Origin: Xanthobacteraceae bacterium
GTDB taxonomy: Bacteria; Pseudomonadota; Alphaproteobacteria; Rhizobiales; Xanthobacteraceae
DNA length: 49,857 bases
Direction of reading: 5' to 3'
NCBI GenBank assembly: GCA_019746135.1
Contig: JAIESI010000181.1
Location: 1-49,857, forward strand
Under the pieces are notes generated by a model. The model made no database searches. It saw only the letters and a program-made list of their open reading frames with translations, and was not told where the DNA came from. Both the position numbers and the translations under genes were made by a program. The stretch's first letter is position 1, and every line of letters begins with the position of its first letter. Below are positions 34,166 through 43,849 of this stretch, piece by piece.

Positions 34166-35161
34166 TCATTCGATCACGTCTTCCGCGCGCGTCAGCAGCG
34201 AGATCGGCACCGTGACGCCGATCTCTTTCGCGGTCTTGAGGTTGATCGCCAGGTAATACCTTGTCGGCTGCTCGAATGGCAGGTCGGCCGGCTTCGCGCC
34301 CTTGAGGATCTTGTCGACAAAGGTCGCGGCGTACCGGAACGAGTCGGCGGCGTCCGGGCCGTAGCTCATCAGGCCGCCGGCTTCGACATACTCCCGATAG
34401 GGGAACATCGACGGCAAGCGGCTCTTCGCGGCGAGCGCGGCGAATTGCCATCGCTGCCCGGTGTAAAACGGGTCGGATGCGATGATGACGGCCTCGGCGC
34501 CGTCCCGCGTCATCGTGGCAAAGCCGCGCTCGATCGCCTCGGACGTGCGCGCGTCCACCGGCAGGATGGTCATGCCGGTCTTTTTCGCCTCGGCCCGCGC
34601 GTTCTGCAGATTGGCGGAATGACTGGCATTGTCGAAATTCATCAGGATGGCCACGCGCGACAGGGCAGGGATCATCGTCTTGAGCAACTCGACCTGCTTC
34701 TCCGCCAGGTGGGCGATGATCGTCGAAAGGCCGGTGACGTTGCCGCCCGGCCGCGCCAGGCTCGCCGCGAAGCCGCCCGCGACTGGATCGCCCACGGCTG
34801 CGGCGACGATCGGAATGCTGTTGGTTGTCCGCTGCGCCGCCCGCGTCCCGACCGTCCCGTGGGTCACGATGACTTCGACCTTGGCCCGGACCAGGTCGGC
34901 CGCGAGCCCGGGAAGGCGCTCGTATTTCCCTTCCGCGAAGCGCCATTCGATGGCGAGATTCCGGCCCTCGACATAGCCCGCCTCGCGCATCCCCTGCAGG
35001 AACGCATCGTAATAGGCGTCGGGATTGGTCGCGGTCGAGCGCGAACGGATCGCAAGAAAACCGACGCGCCTGACCCCGGACTGCTGCGCGAGAGAAACGG
35101 ACGGCAGCAACGCCGGCAGGCCGGCGCCGATCGCAACGAGAGCTCGGCGGCGCGAAATCAT
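34166..35161 (-). CDS. ABC transporter substrate-binding protein, TrpX/YtrB-like family
   Basis: A 331-residue exported binding protein (PF04392-type). A signal peptide with SRRRALVAIGAGLPALLPSVSLAQ leads, then RRVGFLAIRSR, FLQGMREAGYVEGRNLAIEWRFAEGK, VTHGTVGTRAAQRTTNSIPIV and PGGNVTGLS. Family members bind amino acids or similar small molecules, but in Bradyrhizobium-type genomes many orphan copies occur without permease genes, as here. The C-terminal sequence ends FEQPTRYYLAINLKTAKEIGVTVP, also typical. It is the last gene of a leftward cluster. Confidence 0.88.
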   Translation of the reverse strand: MISRRRALVAIGAGLPALLPSVSLAQQSGVRRVGFLAIRSRSTATNPDAYYDAFLQGMREAGYVEGRNLAIEWRFAEGKYERLPGLAADLVRAKVEVIVTHGTVGTRAAQRTTNSIPIVAAAVGDPVAGGFAASLARPGGNVTGLSTIIAHLAEKQVELLKTMIPALSRVAILMNFDNASHSANLQNARAEAKKTGMTILPVDARTSEAIERGFATMTRDGAEAVIIASDPFYTGQRWQFAALAAKSRLPSMFPYREYVEAGGLMSYGPDAADSFRYAATFVDKILKGAKPADLPFEQPTRYYLAINLKTAKEIGVTVPISLLTRAEDVIE

Positions 35162-35223
35162 CGGTCATCTCTCATTTGCTAGTGCCGCGATCACAACGGG
35201 CGTCGGTGCGCCGAAACGGCCGC

Positions 35224-35580
35224 TCACCGGAGCAGGTGCTCGACGCCGACCTCGCGGCTGTCACTGTACGTCCAAACCGCCTGCCAATGGGTGGTTCTTG
35301 GTTGGTAGACCAGAATGGCGGGCTGGCTGCCGGGGCGGTAGGCCGCGAAGGCGTTTTCGGTGCCGTCGGTGGCGACACCGGTTCCGACCAACGTCTGGCC
35401 GCCGATGGTCCACGTCACGCGATAGCTGTTGCCGGTGCGCTCCACCACCGCGGTGCCGCTGTAGTTGCCACCGCCGGGGCGGGTGCCGCGGACCGTATAG
35501 CTGCCTTCCGGATCGAGGGCCTGCGCTGTGGCGGTGCTGATCAGCAAGGCCAAGCCGGCTGTAACGAACTTCGCGAGCAT
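35224..35580 (-). CDS. Small secreted beta-rich protein, function unknown
   Basis: A 118-residue protein with a signal peptide (MLAKFVTAGLALLISTATAQA). The mature part is a run of short beta strands: GSYTVRGTRPGGGNYSGTAVV, SYRVTWTIGGQTLVGTG and THWQAVWTYSD, suggesting a lipocalin- or avidin-like barrel. I do not know its function. It starts 50 bp after the stop of the thiamine-diphosphate enzyme gene on the same strand and may be co-transcribed with it. Confidence 0.75.
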   Translation of the reverse strand: MLAKFVTAGLALLISTATAQALDPEGSYTVRGTRPGGGNYSGTAVVERTGNSYRVTWTIGGQTLVGTGVATDGTENAFAAYRPGSQPAILVYQPRTTHWQAVWTYSDSREVGVEHLLR

Positions 35581-35630
35581 GATTGGAGCTCCGGCGACGT
35601 GGGATGAACGCAGATCAGCGAGCGCAAAAA

Positions 35631-37376
35631 TCACTCGAACGACAGCTGCTTCGCATTCTGCCAGGGGTAGACAGGGGTCACAAAGTTTTTGTCGCACACC
35701 ACGTCGACGACATACGGCTTGGAGGATTTTAACGCCCTGTCGAACGCAGCCGCGAGATCGCCGGGCTTCAGCACCCGTTCGCCGTCGGCGCCGAGGCCGC
35801 GGGCGAACTGCACCCAGTCGTGTGTGGGCAGCTCTGCGAGCGCGGCAGCCGAGGGGCCCTGCTGTTTGGCGCGCAGGTAGACGTTGCCCAGCGCGCTGTT
35901 GTTGATGACGACGTAGACGATCTTCAACCCGTATCGGACGGCGGTCTGGATTTCCATGCCCTGCATCAGCATGCAGCCGTCGCCGGTCAGCACGACGCAG
36001 GGACGGTCCGGCAGTGCGACCTTGATGCCGGCGGCGGCCGCGATCGCCCACCCCATCGGAGCCATCGTCGTCGCCGTGAAATAGCGCTTGGGCCCCGCCG
36101 CATGGCATTGCCAATAGTGCCCGGCGAAAGCCCGGTGCGCGCCCGAATCCACGACCAGCATGCAATCGACCGGTACGACATTGTTCAGGTCGTACACCAC
36201 GCGGGCCGGGTGGATCGGCACGGCGTCGCTTTTGATGTTGTCGAAGTCATACCAGAATGGGGCAAAGTTCTGCAGATCGCTGATCCAGCTGTCGCGCGCG
36301 GGACGGCTCTTCGCCAGCGCCTGGCTGACGGCAGGATCGTCGAGCATCCAGCGCAGGAATTCGCGCACGTCGCCCATCACCGTCGCCGACACCGGGTAGT
36401 GGCGGTTGAAAGCGGTCGGATCGATGTCCACCTGGACGGTGACCTTGGGAAGGCCCGGGCTGCTCCGGTACAGCGTGTCGCGCTGGTTCAACGCCGAGCC
36501 CAGGATCAGCAGCACGTCGGCCCGGAGCTTCTCCTTGTTCGGATCCGTGCTGGGGTCGTCCTGCGGCGTGATCGCGAGCGTTGCGCGGCGCGTGCCGGCA
36601 TAGCCGAAGACGTCAAGCGCGTACCCGTGATCCTCCTGGAACACCGACTTGGCCCGCAGCGTGCTCGCCACCGGGATATGGAAGGTGTCGGCCAGTTCGG
36701 TGAGCACGTCCGTCGCCCCCGAGCGCATGGCGCCGTTGCCGGCCAGGATTGCGAGCTTGGCGCCGGATGTCAGCAGCGATCGCGCATTCTCCGCGCTCGC
36801 ACGGTCCAACACCCGTGGCGGCTCATCCAGCCAGTGCTTCACCGGATGGTAAGGCTCGGCGACCGGCTGGCTCTGAATCTGCTGCGGCAGGCTCAGGAAC
36901 ACCGGCCGCTGAACGTTGCCGGCCATCGTCCGCACCGCGACATGCAGGTCGTGCGGAAGCGAAGACACCACCGGCACCTCGCGCGCAAAAACGGTGATCG
37001 GCCGCATGATTTCGAGGTCGGCCGCGCTGCCGTCCTGGAAGGCGCCGCGCAGCTCCCAGTCGCTCGGCACCTCGCCGGCCAGCGCCAGGATCGGCGAGCC
37101 GTCGGAGTAGGCCGAGCTCAGCGCCGGCACGAGGTTGGCAGCGCCGGGGCCGCCGAGCGCCAGGCACGCGCCGAAGCGTCCGCTCGCCCGGGCGTAACCG
37201 TCCGCCATGAAGCCTGCGCCGGTCTCGCTCGCGGCCACGATCGCGGTCACGCTGGTGGCGGCGCCGAACGCCGGCAGGAAGTCGTCGATCAGGCCGCCCG
37301 GCACGGTGAAAACATGGCCGACGCCTTCCTGCTTCAGCGCCTGAAGCACGAACTCCGCCGCTTTCGGTGCACCCAT
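35631..37376 (-). CDS. Thiamine-diphosphate-dependent enzyme, acetolactate synthase-like
   Basis: A 581-residue three-domain ThDP enzyme. The N-terminal PYR domain has the catalytic Glu in VAASETGAGFMADGYARASG (about residues 45-64); the middle domain has LAILAGNGAMRSGA; the C-terminal PP domain has the ThDP/Mg site GDGCMLMQGMEIQTA ... NNSALGN. It resembles acetolactate synthase large subunits and benzoylformate or oxalyl-CoA decarboxylases; the reaction is not certain. The ATG at 37376 follows the strong GGGGAGGAG. A truncated copy of its first 85 codons lies at 39605-39865, with the 680-residue gene in between. Confidence 0.85.
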   Translation of the reverse strand: MGAPKAAEFVLQALKQEGVGHVFTVPGGLIDDFLPAFGAATSVTAIVAASETGAGFMADGYARASGRFGACLALGGPGAANLVPALSSAYSDGSPILALAGEVPSDWELRGAFQDGSAADLEIMRPITVFAREVPVVSSLPHDLHVAVRTMAGNVQRPVFLSLPQQIQSQPVAEPYHPVKHWLDEPPRVLDRASAENARSLLTSGAKLAILAGNGAMRSGATDVLTELADTFHIPVASTLRAKSVFQEDHGYALDVFGYAGTRRATLAITPQDDPSTDPNKEKLRADVLLILGSALNQRDTLYRSSPGLPKVTVQVDIDPTAFNRHYPVSATVMGDVREFLRWMLDDPAVSQALAKSRPARDSWISDLQNFAPFWYDFDNIKSDAVPIHPARVVYDLNNVVPVDCMLVVDSGAHRAFAGHYWQCHAAGPKRYFTATTMAPMGWAIAAAAGIKVALPDRPCVVLTGDGCMLMQGMEIQTAVRYGLKIVYVVINNSALGNVYLRAKQQGPSAAALAELPTHDWVQFARGLGADGERVLKPGDLAAAFDRALKSSKPYVVDVVCDKNFVTPVYPWQNAKQLSFE

Positions 37377-37528
37377 TGTCTCCTCCCCAATTCGCGGCAA
37401 GGCTGCCGTCCTTTGCGCTTCTTCGCTGTCGCACACGCCGAGACCGCGCCGTCGCGCGCGTCGTCGGCAGATTGCCGCCACCGGTGCGGCCGCCAAGCCG
37501 CGATCTTCTCAAAAAGCGTCAGGCGCCT

Positions 37529-39571
37529 TCAGGACAGCCGTTGCCTCCTCAGTTGCGTGGCGGCCGGTTGATTGTCGGGGTTGCTGACGAGGTCCAGCAG
37601 ACTTTCGATCCGCGGCCAGCCGTAAATCGGCAGCTTATGGACCTGCTGCGCTCCTTCCCCCCCGGCTACGTCTTTCCAGGTCGTCGAAAGATCGTTCGCG
37701 GGATCCCAAAGGTCGATGATGAGCCCCATTCCATCCCCCTGGGCGGCAGCAAGATCGACGTGAAAAGCCGCAGCTCGCAACTTGTCGGGCGTCGAGAGCA
37801 GAAGCGTTCCGTCCGGACACGAGGCCAAGGCGCGTACGTTGAAGCCGGTCGTGGCGGGATTGCCATTGCCAAGCCAGCGAGGCGCAGTGCGCTTTTTCTC
37901 GATGCACCTCATCACCGAGGCATGTGTGGCACACGCGAAGCCGTCTTTTCCGTACACCCACAGGAAGTATGGATCGACGGCGATGCCACTGTACGTGCCG
38001 TACGGTATTGCCACCCGCCACTGCTGGTCGTCCGAAACCGCATCGGTGAATGCAACGAAGATATTATTTGAACCGTCGAGCGTTCCATAGAGGATCGATG
38101 CTCCTCTCTTCGCGACGTTCTCCGGCATATCGCCGTTGTCGGGATCTTCGTCCAGGGTGGCCGGGCCGCTTACGATACGAACCTGCGACAGCGCATGATC
38201 GGCGTGAATCTCCCAGGAGATGTAATTGAAGTCCTTCATATTCCACGTGTACTTTTGCAAGCCGCCTTTGGCAGTAGCAAGCCATTTCGGTTTGTCGGTT
38301 GCGACGTAAATCGTAAACGTGTTGGCATCGCTGGGGATCGCTGCCCAGTCCAACCAGTTGGTATCTTGGGGGATGAAACCAACATCTTTGGAATCGGAAG
38401 GTGAGGCGGCCTTCGCTTCACGACTATCAACCTTATTATTCGTCAGGTGTCCGTTGTAATTGTCCGAGATCCAGCCGTCGTATTTTTCGCCTGGCCGATT
38501 CACGCCCTCTCTGGGGATACTGATCGAGAATCCTCCGCAATTCAGATAAAACATTGTCCAAAGGTTTTTGCTGAAAACGTCTTTCCCGCTCGTGACAAAC
38601 ATCGAGCCGCCTTGCTGAGCGTGGACGAAAATCCCCCGCTTGCGCGCGACCGGCACCATGTTCCTCACGAACCCCGCCAGAGTCACGTTATGTGCCTTGA
38701 GGTTGTCGATGGCGTTCCCGATCTCGTCTTGCATGCCGTTCCAGTCCGCCACCGGGTCGGGTTCTTGCGGGCTTTCCGGTTGGTTTGCCGGGTCGGCAAT
38801 GTATGCCTTCTTTTTTTCCGGATCATGCGCAAATGCCAACACCAGCATGACGGATCGCCACAAATGCATGTACGTTTCGCACACGAGACTTAGGACCTCG
38901 GGCCAACCTTTCAGATCCTGATTTCCCGGCTGCTCGAGCCAATGTTGCACGAGGTGGATTTGATTCACTGTGTTGCCTTCGAGAGGGTTTATTTCCGGGA
39001 TTTCGATTGCAAGCTTGTGCGCGCATTTTTTCTGGAGCTTGCCATTCTTGAGAGCCATATAGCCGTCACAAGTGCTTGCAAAAGCAAAGACCGCGTCTCC
39101 TGCCGCCTTGATCATGCTATTCTTTTCTTCGGCATCGAGATCTCTCATGAGTTTTTCAATCTGATCCAGGAGCGACGGAGGTTTTGGCGCGCAGGCATTG
39201 AGGATCGATGAGATCATGGAGAACAAAGCCCCAAACACCGCGCCGACACCGCCGACAGGTCCTGGTATGTTGCTCAGGGCGCTGGCTATGCCTGAGCAGA
39301 TGTCCATGATCGCCGCGCTGCCGGCGACAGGATCGATAGGCGTCTGCTTGAAAGCATTGACGGCGGATATGGTGCCCTTGGTCACGCCGGTCAGGCCGTC
39401 GGCCACCGCCTTCGAGTAGCTCTTCCATTCCTCCTTCTCCTTGGCGCTGGCCAGAACGTCACGATATTTCGTGCTGAAGGCGTTGACGTCGTTTGAGATG
39501 ACATCCAATTTCGCCAGTTGCAGCAGCTGGGCCTCGATAATCGAGTCATAGTCGACGTCGCCGTTCGGCAT
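37529..39571 (-). CDS. Large protein with pore-toxin-like helical N-terminus and beta-rich C-terminus, unknown
   Basis: A 680-residue protein I could not assign. Residues about 1-75 are helical and charged (FSTKYRDVLASAKEKEEWKS); 80-125 form a hydrophobic Gly/Ala-rich stretch (IPGPVGGVGAVFGALFSMIS), followed by SLLDQIEKLMRDL. This order resembles the helical pore-forming domain of Cry-type delta-endotoxins, where a GAxxGxxLxxxxxxxW segment precedes a QIExLI helix. From about 300 on it is beta-rich with repeated W/Y-containing strands. There is no signal peptide. GC content is visibly lower than in neighbours (runs such as CTTATTATTCG), suggesting transfer. A good ribosome-binding site (GGGGAGGA) precedes ATG 39571. 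The toxin idea is an inference. Confidence 0.72.
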   Translation of the reverse strand: MPNGDVDYDSIIEAQLLQLAKLDVISNDVNAFSTKYRDVLASAKEKEEWKSYSKAVADGLTGVTKGTISAVNAFKQTPIDPVAGSAAIMDICSGIASALSNIPGPVGGVGAVFGALFSMISSILNACAPKPPSLLDQIEKLMRDLDAEEKNSMIKAAGDAVFAFASTCDGYMALKNGKLQKKCAHKLAIEIPEINPLEGNTVNQIHLVQHWLEQPGNQDLKGWPEVLSLVCETYMHLWRSVMLVLAFAHDPEKKKAYIADPANQPESPQEPDPVADWNGMQDEIGNAIDNLKAHNVTLAGFVRNMVPVARKRGIFVHAQQGGSMFVTSGKDVFSKNLWTMFYLNCGGFSISIPREGVNRPGEKYDGWISDNYNGHLTNNKVDSREAKAASPSDSKDVGFIPQDTNWLDWAAIPSDANTFTIYVATDKPKWLATAKGGLQKYTWNMKDFNYISWEIHADHALSQVRIVSGPATLDEDPDNGDMPENVAKRGASILYGTLDGSNNIFVAFTDAVSDDQQWRVAIPYGTYSGIAVDPYFLWVYGKDGFACATHASVMRCIEKKRTAPRWLGNGNPATTGFNVRALASCPDGTLLLSTPDKLRAAAFHVDLAAAQGDGMGLIIDLWDPANDLSTTWKDVAGGEGAQQVHKLPIYGWPRIESLLDLVSNPDNQPAATQLRRQRLS

Positions 39572-39604
39572 GTTGGATCCTCCCCTTCGATTTGATCGGA
39601 ATTC

Positions 39605-39865
39605 TCAGGCCTTCTCGACCGTTCGGAGTCGACCGCGCGCGGTTGCGACCATCCCGGGCCGAGCTTGCGTCGTCCTGGCGGAGCGGTAGGCCATGAAGCC
39701 GGCGCCGGCCTCGCGTGCGGCCACGATTGCCTGCACGCCGGTGGCAGCGCCGAACGCGGACGTGGAGTCGTCGATGAGGCCGCCCGTTTCTGTGAAAACA
39801 CAGTCGACGCGTTCCTGCGCCAGCGCTCGCAGCACCAACTGCGCTGCTGTCAGTGCGTCAGCCAT
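39605..39865 (-). pseudogene. Truncated N-terminal copy of the thiamine-diphosphate enzyme gene
   Basis: The 86-residue frame begins MADALTAAQLVLRALAQE and matches the N-terminus of the intact enzyme at 37376 over about 60 residues (shared GGLIDD, FGAAT, IVAA, AGAGFMA), including the catalytic Glu position. After AGAGFMAYRSA similarity stops and the frame ends at 39605. The upstream bases also resemble each other, including CGCGGCA and CTGCCGT stretches. So this is a fragment of a duplicated gene, 33 bp before the 680-residue gene, and cannot make an active enzyme. Confidence 0.75.
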
Positions 39866-39965
39866 CGCCTTCCCCCCAAATGCAAATGCGCGGCAGCGGG
39901 TGGCTGCCGTTGCGTGTTGCGGCCGCTTTTGGCGAACAGGCCCGACCGCCTGTGACGCGGGTAAC

Positions 39966-39989
39966 AAAAACGGGCCGACGCATCGGCCC
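39966..39989 (-). terminator. Rho-independent terminator after the cyclase gene
   Basis: On the minus strand, GGGCCGA and TCGGCCC form a 7-bp stem with a 4-base loop (39972-39989), followed by G and five T residues (39970-39966). It lies about 110 bp downstream of the response regulator-cyclase gene and probably ends that operon. Confidence 0.8.
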
Positions 39990-40102
39990 TCGTCGATTCA
40001 AACGTTACTGAACTGCCGGTATTCAACCGCGCGGCTTTCGCGAAGGCAAGGTGGTCTTGCCTGGTCCGGCCGTCGGCAGTCGGTACGCTCGAGGCGCTTC
40101 GG

Positions 40103-41179
40103 TCAGCCCGGCGCCGCCTTGCTGCCGGTCACGTTGTGGACCGCAACAGGGCGGCTGATGCCTTTGAGCGTCAACTCGCCCGCCGGCTCAACGGTCACGA
40201 CGTCCTCGACCGCGAGCAGGACGCGCGTGCTGATCAGGATTTGGCCGGGCTGGGCCGCATCGCACAGGCGTGAGGCGACGTTGGAGACCGGGCCGATCGC
40301 GGCATAGTCGAAGCGTCCCTCGAAGCCGATGGTGCCGAGCGTCGCGTAGCCGTGCGAAATACCGATGCCGAAGCCGAGCTCGTGGCCCAAACGGCGCCAT
40401 TTTCCCATCAGCGCTTCGACCGCATCGCGCATCTCCAGCGCCATCTGCACGGCGGTCAGCGGCGGATTGGGCAGCGGCACCGGATCGTTGAAGATCACCA
40501 TGATGCCGTCTCCGGCAAACCGTTCGAGCGTGCCGTTGTACTTGTAAATGATCGTGCCGATCGCGGCATGGTATTCGCGCAGCAGCGTCATCACATCTTC
40601 CGGGTCCGAGCTTTCGGAAAATCCGGTAAATCCCCGCAGGTCGCAGAACAGCGCGCTGATCTCGCGGCGATGGCTTTCGAGCTGCTTTTCGGCTCCAGAC
40701 GAAACTATCAGGTCGGCCACCTGCGGCGACAGGAAGCGTCGCAGCCGGCTGTAGGCCTGCTCGGCTTCCGCCTGACGCTCGCGCGCCTCCCGCAGCGCCT
40801 GCACATGCCGGATGGTCTTGTCGATCGTCGCTTCAAGGTCGGCGAAGTCGATCGGCTTGGTCAGAAAGTCGAACGCGCCCCGGTTCATCGCCGTGCGGAT
40901 ATTGACCATATCGCCATAGGCGGAAACGATGATGGTCGATACCTGTTGTTCGCTCTCCTGCAGTTTCTGCAGCAGCGCCAGCCCGTCCATCTTCGGCATG
41001 TTGATGTCGGTGACCACCAGATCGACGCCGCCGTTCGCGCTCAACACCTCCAGCGCTTCGACGCCCTCGCGGGCAAACAGGAATTTCACGGTCCCGTTCT
41101 GGATTTGGCGGCGGAATTTCTGCAGGACCAGCGCTTCCAGGTCCGGCTCGTCGTCGACCACGAGAATGCAGGGGCTCAT
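40103..41179 (-). CDS. Response regulator with class III adenylate/guanylate cyclase domain
   Basis: A 358-residue protein: an N-terminal receiver domain ([14 protein letters not shown] with phosphoacceptor Asp in [14 protein letters not shown], about residue 57), a helical linker ([14 protein letters not shown]), and a class III nucleotide cyclase domain with the metal-binding Asp pair in [14 protein letters not shown] and [11 protein letters not shown] and the catalytic NVASRL. It should make cAMP (or cGMP) when phosphorylated. It overlaps the upstream stand-alone receiver gene by 4 bp (ATGA). A Crp/Fnr regulator is encoded just beyond the kinase gene, which would fit a cAMP response (inference). 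Confidence 0.92.
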   Translation of the reverse strand: MSPCILVVDDEPDLEALVLQKFRRQIQNGTVKFLFAREGVEALEVLSANGGVDLVVTDINMPKMDGLALLQKLQESEQQVSTIIVSAYGDMVNIRTAMNRGAFDFLTKPIDFADLEATIDKTIRHVQALREARERQAEAEQAYSRLRRFLSPQVADLIVSSGAEKQLESHRREISALFCDLRGFTGFSESSDPEDVMTLLREYHAAIGTIIYKYNGTLERFAGDGIMVIFNDPVPLPNPPLTAVQMALEMRDAVEALMGKWRRLGHELGFGIGISHGYATLGTIGFEGRFDYAAIGPVSNVASRLCDAAQPGQILISTRVLLAVEDVVTVEPAGELTLKGISRPVAVHNVTGSKAAPG

Positions 41180-41565
41180 AGGGTATTTCTGACCCGCATG
41201 TCGATTTCGGCGCGAAGCATCGCAAAATCAATCGGCTTCGGAAATAACCCTTCGGCACCACCCTCCAGCGCCTTGCGCCTGGTTTCCGCGTCGCCATAGG
41301 CGGTGATCATGATCACCGGAACGTCCGGCCGTATCGCCTTCGCTTTGGGTAGAAAGTCAAGCCCGCTCATCCCGGGCATGTTGATGTCGGAGAGAATGAG
41401 AATGACGGGCGCTTCGGCTGCAGCGTCTATGCGCTGAAGGGCTGCCTCGGCAGATAGTGCAAACGCCATGGCAAACTGGCCGGCGCGAAGCTCGCGCCTG
41501 AACTGTTGGCGAAACAATGCTTCGACATCAGGCTCGTCATCCACCACGAGAACAAGAAACGTCAC
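41176..41565 (-). CDS. Stand-alone response regulator receiver domain
   Basis: A 129-residue single-domain receiver: [20 protein letters not shown] with the acidic pocket, phosphoacceptor Asp in [18 protein letters not shown], the Thr in VIMITAYGD, and the Lys in LFPKPIDF. It has no output domain, so it may be a relay or a phosphate sink. It overlaps the kinase gene upstream and the cyclase gene downstream by 4 bp each, so all three are translationally coupled. Confidence 0.93.
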   Translation of the reverse strand: MTFLVLVVDDEPDVEALFRQQFRRELRAGQFAMAFALSAEAALQRIDAAAEAPVILILSDINMPGMSGLDFLPKAKAIRPDVPVIMITAYGDAETRRKALEGGAEGLFPKPIDFAMLRAEIDMRVRNTL

Positions 41566-43607
41566 GCTCGAGCCTCCGGCGCCGCAGCGGGGCCGATGCG
41601 AGGCAAGGTAATCCTGAATTCAGTGAATTCTCCAGGCTGGGTATCCACCTCGATCGAACCGGCGTGCTGTTTGACGATGATATCATGGCTGATGGAGAGA
41701 CCCAGCCCGGTGCCTTCACCGGGCGGCTTGGTCGTGAAGAATGGATCGAACATCTTTTCTTTTACCTCCGACGGAATCCCGGTGCCGTTGTCGCGAATTC
41801 TGATTTCCACGCGGTCGCCCAGATTTCGGGTCGAGACCGCCAGGGTGGGCTCGTATGCGTTTCCTCCCATGAGCCCCTTGCGTTTTGACGCCGCATAGAA
41901 GCCGTTCGAGATCAAGTTGAGAAGAACCCGGGTGATCTCCTGCGGGAAGATGTCGATCTCGCCGGCAGCCGGATCGAACGACTTGTTCAACGTGATATTG
42001 AAGTCCCGCTTCTCGGCCCTGGCGCCATGATAGGCGAGGTTGAGGCTTTCCTCGACAACCGCGTTGATATCGACCCGTCTATGCTCGCCCGCGCCTCCGC
42101 GCGAATGCAGCAGCATGTTCTTCACGATCGAATCCGCACGCTTGCCGTGTTGAACGATCCTGTCGAGGTTGCCGCGCAATGTATCCGTCAGTTCGGCGAT
42201 TTCGCCGCGAGCGTCGTCGTCGGCCTTCACGCGCTGCAGGACCTCCTGCAGCTCATCGATCAGTTCGACGGAGACGCCGGAGAAATTGTTGATGAAATTG
42301 AGCGGATTCTTGATCTCGTGCGCAATGCCGGCGGTCAGTTGACCGAGCGACGCGAGCTTCTCGGTCTGGACCAGCCGGTCCTGGGCTGTGCGCAATTGCT
42401 CGAGCGACTCGCTGAGCTTGCGGGTGCGGTCATCGACCTTTTTCTCCAGATCGGCATAGGATTCCTGCAGCCGGCCGGCCATGTCGTTGAACTGCTCGGC
42501 GAGCGCCTCGACCTCGTCCCCGGTTTTGATGGCAATACGCTGGCTGAGGTCGCCGCCGCCGATCCGTTCCGCACCCGCTTGTAATTTCCGGATTGGCACC
42601 ACCATCCGTCCGGCGAGGAACAGGCCGGCCATGACGGCGAGCGCAAGCGCGCCGAACAGCACGAAGCCGGTGCGCTGCATCGATGCGAACATCGGCGCGT
42701 AGGCGTCTTCGATCGGGCTTTCGACGAACACCAGCCAGCCCAGCGGAGCGACCGGAGCATAAGCGGTGAGCACTTTCTGACCGGCAATGTCCTTGGCTTC
42801 CTGCACGCGCTCGCCCGATTGATCGGCCGTTGCGGCAAGCGCCGTGCGCACCTGCGAGAGGTGTGCGACGTCCCGGTTGCTCAGCACAAGGCTGATGTCC
42901 GGATGCGCGATGAGGCTGCCGGTGGTGTCGACCACGTAGGCCCGGCCACGTTCCCCGACCTTGATCTTCGAAACCACGTCCCAGATGAGCTTGAGGTTGA
43001 CCTGGGCAACGCTCACGCCGGCGGCACGCCGCGCGCCGGCAAGCGAGAGCGTCATATAGGGCTCGGAGTCGGCGCGGAAATAGACCGGACCGAAATAGAT
43101 CTTGCGTGCAACGGCTTCGGTGAACTCCGGCTTCTGAGAGTGATCGATGCCGCTGCCGACCACGTCGGTGGCAACCCGCGACACGCGGAGCTGCTCGCGG
43201 CCTGAGGCATCGAGCTGTGCGAGCTCGGTGACGGCGGGCACCTGCCGCAGCAGCCGCTGCGCATCGAAGCGTCGCTGCTCGAGAGTGCTGTCCGACCAGG
43301 GCAGGTGAGTGGTCCAGCCGAGCTGCTTTTCGATTTCGGTGATGAATTGTCCGATCTTGCTGGCCGCGGCCTGAGCCTCTGCGCGCTGGATGCTGGTCAA
43401 TGATGCCTTGTTCTCCTGATAGGAGAACCACAAATCGAATGCGCCGTTGGTCACAAGCGCAAGAGCAACCACCGAGACGAACAGCGAGACGTATTTGATA
43501 AACAGCCGGCTGCGCGTGCTCGACGCGCCCGTCGCCGAAGCGGTCTCCCCCGCGCGGTCCGTCGGCATACGAAGTGGCCCGTTGCGATAAGCCGCATTCG
43601 CCGTCAT
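41562..43607 (-). CDS. Membrane sensor histidine kinase with periplasmic Cache-like domain
   Basis: A 681-residue kinase. One membrane helix near residues 38-58 is followed by an about 250-residue periplasmic region of Cache type (QLDASGREQLRVSRVATD, RGRAYVVDTTGSLIAHPDISLV), a second helix near 308-328, HAMP, a coiled-coil linker, then HisKA with the phosphoacceptor in GQLTAGIAHEIKNPLNFINN (His about 428) and the ATPase domain (N box with ISNGFYAAS, DNGTGIP, GEGTGLGLSIS). It overlaps the receiver gene by 4 bp. The signal it senses is unknown; Cache domains often bind small organic compounds. Confidence 0.93.
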   Translation of the reverse strand: MTANAAYRNGPLRMPTDRAGETASATGASSTRSRLFIKYVSLFVSVVALALVTNGAFDLWFSYQENKASLTSIQRAEAQAAASKIGQFITEIEKQLGWTTHLPWSDSTLEQRRFDAQRLLRQVPAVTELAQLDASGREQLRVSRVATDVVGSGIDHSQKPEFTEAVARKIYFGPVYFRADSEPYMTLSLAGARRAAGVSVAQVNLKLIWDVVSKIKVGERGRAYVVDTTGSLIAHPDISLVLSNRDVAHLSQVRTALAATADQSGERVQEAKDIAGQKVLTAYAPVAPLGWLVFVESPIEDAYAPMFASMQRTGFVLFGALALAVMAGLFLAGRMVVPIRKLQAGAERIGGGDLSQRIAIKTGDEVEALAEQFNDMAGRLQESYADLEKKVDDRTRKLSESLEQLRTAQDRLVQTEKLASLGQLTAGIAHEIKNPLNFINNFSGVSVELIDELQEVLQRVKADDDARGEIAELTDTLRGNLDRIVQHGKRADSIVKNMLLHSRGGAGEHRRVDINAVVEESLNLAYHGARAEKRDFNITLNKSFDPAAGEIDIFPQEITRVLLNLISNGFYAASKRKGLMGGNAYEPTLAVSTRNLGDRVEIRIRDNGTGIPSEVKEKMFDPFFTTKPPGEGTGLGLSISHDIIVKQHAGSIEVDTQPGEFTEFRITLPRIGPAAAPEARA

Positions 43608-43849
43608 TCGATTATCCTGACATCATTTGAGCAGTCTGGCACGGGGTATTCGCGCCAGGCAGCCGGAGACCGCACAACGCCGCGTCGCGTTGGCGTGGCC
43701 GCGGGCGTCGCTCCCTTGAGGACCCACGGACGCGGTCGGGGGACCTTGGCGATGACCGGCAAAACGCTTTGCCATACACTGTCAATCGGCGCGGGAATGA
43801 TGCCATATGCGGCGTCACGCCGGCATGGCACGATGATGAGGCTCGTCTG

